From contig WAPZ01000611.1 in NCBI GenBank assembly GCA_015520535.1, positions 1-10,192 of the forward strand: a stretch of DNA of 10,192 bases, given 5' to 3'. The notes under the pieces were generated by a model. That model worked only from the letters and a program-made list of their open reading frames with translations, searched no databases and was not told the origin of the DNA. Of this stretch, positions 7,189 to 10,192 are shown piece after piece. The translations under genes and the position numbers were made by a program. Within the stretch, counting starts at the first letter, position 1; every line of letters starts with the position of its first letter. Origin of the DNA: Candidatus Heimdallarchaeota archaeon. GTDB taxonomy: Archaea > Asgardarchaeota > Heimdallarchaeia > Hodarchaeales > S146-22.

Positions 7189-7746
7189 ACCTTATAACAC
7201 CGTAATAACACACTTTTCATGGTTCTTCAAGCAAATTCTTCTACATCGATAAAGCGTATTTCTATCTAAAAGACATGTTGTCTCTTAATAGCACTTACTC
7301 AAATTTCTTATTTCGCAGAATCTTTTAAAACTTAACGGTTTACTAAAAAAGAGTATGCTCGATTTTAGCTCTCCAGATATTTGGTTTCCTAACATTTCAT
7401 TTAGTTACTTTTAAATGAGATTTTTGCATAAAATTGTAACGCCACTGACTTTATCCGCAGCGTATACTCACGGTAATTTTCTTGTCCCCCACCGAGCAAA
7501 ATGGACACAGTATGTACAACAACAATGACTGCCGTCAGCGCTTTTTAAAGACTCATCGTCGAAATATACTTTGTCACTACTCTCATTCCAAACTTTAATT
7601 AGCACTTTTTTTACCGAAAATGACCGACAAAAACTAAGTAAAATGATCCGACAAAATAAAACGTCGCAGTTTCTCACGCCAAAAACCACAAACGTGATGT
7701 ATTAGTTTCCAGTTAACCCTCAATTTTTTCTCTAACTCAAGAAGGC
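7189..7746. other. Gene-poor stretch upstream of the kinase gene
   Basis: These 558 bases hold no convincing gene on either strand. A 73-codon minus-strand frame (7689-7468) starts with GTG, lacks a ribosome binding site and shows an unlikely composition (CCCTYC, FCRIILLSFC), so I do not call it. An imperfect direct repeat lies at 7617-7657. The stretch should contain the kinase promoter, but no clear TATA box is seen near 7213. On the minus strand a run of five Ts (7681-7685) could terminate the membrane-protein transcript. Confidence 0.5.
7617..7657. repeat. Imperfect direct repeat, two 17-18 base units
   Basis: The units AAAATGACCGACAAAAA (7617-7633) and AAAATGATCCGACAAAAT (7640-7657) differ by one inserted T and the last base, with a period of about 23-24 bases, roughly two helical turns. 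It lies between genes. It could be a protein-binding site or chance similarity in AT-rich DNA. Confidence 0.45.
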
Positions 7747-8616
7747 TTAAATCTTTTCTAAGAGTTGTTCGAAGGACTTAATCCTAAAATCGGTTAGTAT
7801 TCTGTTATTGGAAACGGAGAGACTTCTATATTTTTTTAAGAGGATCTTTTTTGCTTCGTTCTCAGTAATATTTTCTGATTTAGTGATTTTTAGTAAGGTT
7901 TGAATTAAAATAATGCGTTTCCATTCCTTTTCATTTTGAAAGTCATAGAGATGATTTATCACACGAAAGACACCAAAAAAGAGAATAACGATAAAACTGC
8001 CCCAGCCCCCAATGAATGTGCCAAACACACTATTAATAATTGGAAATTCTAGGAGAAGTATTATGAGCATATTAACGGCTCCTATAAACTCTAAATCGGC
8101 AGAGTTTAACAGAAAAGTATGAGTGCACACACTTACCAATACCATAAAACCCACGTGGTAGAGAAACATGCCAACTAATCCATATATTTGGTTTTTCACG
8201 CTATTCCCTTGTGAAAATGTATACTGAGAGATATGATCCTTTCTTCCGCGAAGATACTGCATGACACTGGCGTATGGATGGTCAATATCATATGGAATAT
8301 TATCAAGAGATTTTTTTGCACATAAGATCGAGAATATTAAGAAAACCGTAGTAAACAAGAGGAAAACCAGTGGCGTTTCTGGAAAAAGGGGCCAATAAAT
8401 TGCTATTTTTGTGCGAGAGTCTGTTGAAACTTGATACCAGACTATTAATTTCCGATTGTCCAGTAATCCGCCTAGCAATATAATAAAACTAAACAAAAAA
8501 TATGGAACGACTAGGAACAACACCGTTTTCTTCCACACTTTCGTAACAAGCCATTTATAAAACATTTTGGCAAAAAAAACTTTTTCGGGATGGACGGATT
8601 CTTTTTCTGTGAACAT
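7747..8616 (-). CDS. Multi-pass membrane protein, function unknown
   Basis: Not recognised. From the ATG at 8616 it has 289 residues and about five membrane segments: roughly 31-52, 81-100, 144-168, 175-195 and 199-220. The N-terminal 30 residues are basic (KMFYKWLVTKVWKK), suggesting they face the cytosol; loops of 28 and 43 residues separate the first three segments, and the last three are closely packed. The C-terminal 65 residues are soluble, charged and mostly helical (EKEWKRIILIQTLLKITKS, then NITENEAKKILLKKY). Five segments put the basic C-terminus outside, so one segment may be re-entrant or missed. The five-helix plan recalls Yip1-type proteins, but no diagnostic motif is seen. The longest frame begins with TTG at 8670; I start at the ATG at 8616 because GGTGGTG lies six bases before it (an ATG at 8622 overlaps the end of that match). 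It follows the 9321-8698 gene by 81 bases and is probably co-transcribed. Confidence 0.8.
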   Translation of the reverse strand: MFTEKESVHPEKVFFAKMFYKWLVTKVWKKTVLFLVVPYFLFSFIILLGGLLDNRKLIVWYQVSTDSRTKIAIYWPLFPETPLVFLLFTTVFLIFSILCAKKSLDNIPYDIDHPYASVMQYLRGRKDHISQYTFSQGNSVKNQIYGLVGMFLYHVGFMVLVSVCTHTFLLNSADLEFIGAVNMLIILLLEFPIINSVFGTFIGGWGSFIVILFFGVFRVINHLYDFQNEKEWKRIILIQTLLKITKSENITENEAKKILLKKYRSLSVSNNRILTDFRIKSFEQLLEKI

Positions 8617-8622
8617 AAACAT

Positions 8623-8629
8623 CACCACC
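8623..8629 (-). promoter_or_regulatory. Shine-Dalgarno GGTGGTG deciding the membrane-protein start
   Basis: The minus strand reads GGTGGTG, six bases, then ATG at 8616-8614. This matches the GGTG core of archaeal ribosome binding sites and lies inside the longer TTG-initiated version (8670), making that longer version unlikely. Confidence 0.6.
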
Positions 8630-8670
8630 AAACCGTGTGCGTATTTAGGCAATAACAAACAATCCACCAA

Positions 8671-8690
8671 CCACCAAATGTCGATGGTGG
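8671..8690. repeat. Small inverted repeat between two minus-strand genes
   Basis: CCACCA and TGGTGG form a six-pair, GC-rich stem around an eight-base loop, eight bases after the stop of the 9321-8698 gene. There is no T run after it on the minus strand, so a terminator role is doubtful; it might be a processing or stability hairpin in a shared transcript, or chance. Confidence 0.3.
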
Positions 8691-8697
8691 AATTAGA

Positions 8698-9321
8698 CTA
8701 AATGAGAATTTTAAGGATGAGAAAAGATAGCACCTCACCGACGTGCATTTCTGCAGGAAGTTCCTTTATAGATGCGCCGTCAATTCGCTGCCAAAATTTC
8801 CACACCATAGAAAGATAATGCTTTATTGGAACAGACAAGATTTTATAGGTTTTCAGTAAAGCGTTTTCTTTAGTGGGATAAACTTCTAATACTCCTTTTT
8901 TTTCATGAAAATAGGCGATTATTTTTTTACTTTCAACTTCTCTAGTTAAATAAAGGCCATCTCGTCTTAAAATCCAAAACCATACCTTTTGTGGACTAGT
9001 TTTCTCTGTCCATTTAGTGAGGACACCATCGGGATGCACCATTCTATGAGCCATAATCCCACTATCATCCGGCAAGATGCCCGTTATCAAATGGTTTTCT
9101 CCGTGATACCGATATGTAATCTGAACTTGCGACTCCCCATGCGTCTTTTTAGTTCGCGGTCTAATCGGAGTACTTCTGGCAGTACCAGTAAGATTGGGAC
9201 CAAAAATTTCAAATTCATAGTCCAGAGCCCACGACCCCAAAGAAGTTGCTTTTACTTTTTTGAGTTTGACATTGTAATATTCTCCCCAATTCCAACGCAA
9301 ACGGCCTCTTAATAAGTGCAT
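8698..9321 (-). CDS. Unknown soluble beta-rich protein
   Basis: Not recognised. From the ATG at 9321 it has 207 residues. The first 150 look beta-rich, with alternating strands such as YYNVKLKKVKATSLG, WALDYEFEIFG, SQVQITYRYHG and KVWFWILRRDGLYLTREV, and a basic segment (ARSTPIRPRTKKTHGES) after the second strand. A helical part follows (IKHYLSMVWKFWQRI), and the chain ends in a short hydrophobic run, VLSFLILKILI, too short for a normal membrane anchor. No catalytic motif is visible. A beta-sandwich lipid- or protein-binding fold would fit but is a guess. The longest frame starts with TTG at 9360; I choose ATG 9321 because GGTGG lies four bases before it and a TATA-like box at 9366-9375 would start transcription near 9345. 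The membrane-protein gene follows on the same strand and may act with it. Confidence 0.75.
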   Translation of the reverse strand: MHLLRGRLRWNWGEYYNVKLKKVKATSLGSWALDYEFEIFGPNLTGTARSTPIRPRTKKTHGESQVQITYRYHGENHLITGILPDDSGIMAHRMVHPDGVLTKWTEKTSPQKVWFWILRRDGLYLTREVESKKIIAYFHEKKGVLEVYPTKENALLKTYKILSVPIKHYLSMVWKFWQRIDGASIKELPAEMHVGEVLSFLILKILI

Positions 9322-9324
9322 TGT

Positions 9325-9329
9325 CCACC
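9325..9329 (-). promoter_or_regulatory. Shine-Dalgarno GGTGG for the 9321 gene
   Basis: GGTGG lies three to four bases before the ATG at 9321-9319. The upstream TTG alternative at 9360 has only AT-rich sequence before it. Spacing is slightly short, so this is moderate support. Confidence 0.4.
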
Positions 9330-9365
9330 ACACGCCTATATATTTTCTTGTAATATCCAAAAAAA

Positions 9366-9375
9366 CTTAAAAAAG
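9366..9375 (-). promoter_or_regulatory. Candidate TATA box for the 9321-7747 gene pair
   Basis: The minus strand reads CTTTTTTAAG, close to the box before tldD. Transcription about 26 bases downstream would start near 9345, giving a leader of about 24 bases to ATG 9321 and falling after the TTG at 9360. A second AT box (AAAATATATAG, 9346-9336) is too close to the ATG to serve it. Confidence 0.35.
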
Positions 9376-9754
9376 GAAGAATTTGTTAAAATTTAACGAC
9401 ATATGTCAAATGAGGTGCTATTGAACGGGCAATAGTATCTATGAAATATTCAAGAACTGAAAATATGGCGTCCCAAACCCAAGATCTTTTGTAACAGCTA
9501 AAAAAAGGAATATTTACTTTCATTTTTGTTGCTAACCTCCATCGTGCATCTATTTCCATAGTGTGGTCCATATTGGCAATGGCAAGAGTTTTTTCTTGAC
9601 GTTCGAATGCAATCTTTTTAGATATGAATGGAAATCAAATCGATGAAATAACTGTTCTTTAGGGAGTAAGGACGGAGTACTTTCATCCGTATTTTCTAAC
9701 TATTTTCTACGCCCTCTAGCCTCAATCAGCTGCTGGAACGTTGCTTATATCAAA

Positions 9755-10192
9755 TCAGATTTTTAAATAATAGCTAGTTCTATTCGTAGCATCTATTAGT
9801 CGGATACAAACTTTATTACCTATAAGGTTTTCTTGTTGAGTACAAAACTGTAAAGTTGTTTTTTTATCATGGATAAGAAATGATTTCGAATAATGAAATG
9901 GCAGCTTCTCTAGTTGCGGTGAAATTGTAAGAAAGAGTTCTTTTAGCGACAATTCTTGAAACGTTTCCGAAATGTTTGAGGATTTTATTTTAAATAAGAG
10001 GTTTAAAGTGGGAATGAAATAGTCTATAAACCATTTTTGCCAAGCTGTTAAATTTCGAAAGCGTAATGGTGAATCAATTACAAGAATAGAGTTAAATTCT
10101 TTGGTAAAAAATCTTTTTAACTTTGTCATGAAAACGTTAAGAAAAGAGTCCTTATTTTCATTCAAAAGTTGTAAGAAGTCATGGAACCAAAA
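9755..10192 (-). CDS. Unknown protein, partial: N-terminus lies beyond the right edge
   Basis: Not recognised. The frame ends at a TGA (9757-9755) and stays open through the right edge: upstream of the TTG at 10165 it continues without a stop as FWFHDFLQLL. I therefore treat it as the C-terminal 145 codons of a longer gene. The visible part is Phe/Leu/Lys-rich: a basic helix (TKLKRFFTKEF), a hydrophobic strand (NSILVIDSPL), helices around WQKWFIDYFIPTLNLLF, and a closing strand pair (CIRLIDATNRTSYYLKI). No catalytic motif, cysteine cluster or sure membrane segment is visible. If it started inside the window the candidates are TTG 10165 or ATG 10129, neither with a ribosome binding site, which also favours a start outside. 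It is on the same strand as the genes to its left but separated from them by about 430 bases. Confidence 0.65.
   Translation of the reverse strand, partial: FWFHDFLQLLNENKDSFLNVFMTKLKRFFTKEFNSILVIDSPLRFRNLTAWQKWFIDYFIPTLNLLFKIKSSNISETFQELSLKELFLTISPQLEKLPFHYSKSFLIHDKKTTLQFCTQQENLIGNKVCIRLIDATNRTSYYLKI

Larger units (their letters stand above)
9322..9754. other. Gene-poor stretch with one open, startless minus-strand frame
   Basis: About 430 bases without a firm gene. On the minus strand one frame is open from 9634 to a stop ending at 9386 (82 codons), but before the ATG at 9571 (61 codons) it contains no start codon, and the ATG has no Shine-Dalgarno. Its translation (FERQEKTLAIANMD, then SVLEYFIDTIARSIAP) looks more protein-like than the other short frames here. 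It may be a small gene or the remnant of a longer one; I do not call it as a gene. Near the left end lies the promoter of the 9321 gene. Confidence 0.4.

Noticed and set aside
7468..7689. 73-codon minus-strand frame with a CCCTYC cluster
   Set aside because: GTG start without ribosome binding site or clear promoter, implausible amino acid composition, isolated in a gene-poor stretch. Coding cannot be supported.
8989..9312. 107-codon plus-strand frame opposite the 9321-8698 gene
   Set aside because: Antisense shadow of a more convincing minus-strand gene that has promoter and ribosome binding site signals; its translation is rich in Ser, Cys, Met and His without domain character.
9336..9346. 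AAAATATATAG as TATA box for the 9321 gene
   Set aside because: Its centre is only about 20 bases from the ATG, which would place transcription start inside the coding region; the box at 9366-9375 fits better.
9596..9616. GTTCGAATGC resembling the T-loop of a tRNA
   Set aside because: The flanking bases do not pair into a T-stem, and no anticodon or acceptor arm can be built around it.

Overview
The window looks like chromosomal DNA of an AT-rich archaeon, most likely of the Asgard group. Three things point there. First, two neighbouring genes encode small proteins with a longin/roadblock-like N-terminal domain (hydrophobic strand, Ser-Gly-turn, then an S-G-[FL]-I-A-A-I-x-x-F helix), a family I associate with Asgard genomes. 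Second, the histidine kinase has an archaeal-type H-box (HDLRN). Third, start regions show archaeal signals: TATA-like AT boxes about 25 bases before starts or short leaders, and GGTG/GAGGTGA Shine-Dalgarno sequences. No rRNA, tRNA, CRISPR array or insertion sequence was seen. The lineage assignment is inference from protein character, not from a marker gene.

Layout. Bases 1-1614 (+) encode a large unrecognised protein with two probable winged-helix segments; it may begin left of the window. It converges on a tldD-tldE operon (4511 to 1707, minus strand) for a two-subunit metallopeptidase, with the HExxxH motif only in TldD. A divergent promoter region (about 4512-4699) separates tldD from a plus-strand longin-domain gene (4700-5239). 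That gene converges on a second, paralogous longin-domain gene (6015-5281, minus), which carries an extra C-terminal domain with a CxxC-x7-CxC cysteine cluster. Directly upstream on the same strand is a soluble PAS histidine kinase (7188-6088).

The right third (7189-10192) is less dense. A 558-base gene-poor stretch is followed by a multi-pass membrane protein (8616-7747) downstream of a soluble unknown protein (9321-8698), probably co-transcribed. Then comes a second gene-poor stretch with an open but startless reading frame, and finally the 3' part of a gene that runs off the right edge (10192-9755).

How the genes might work together. TldD and TldE almost certainly form one complex. The two longin proteins may dimerise with each other or serve as GTPase-linked adaptors. 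The kinase next to the cysteine-cluster longin protein suggests, without proving it, a signalling link. The right-hand genes have no recognisable function. Several start codons are best placed downstream of the longest open frame, because a good Shine-Dalgarno or TATA box sits inside the longer version.
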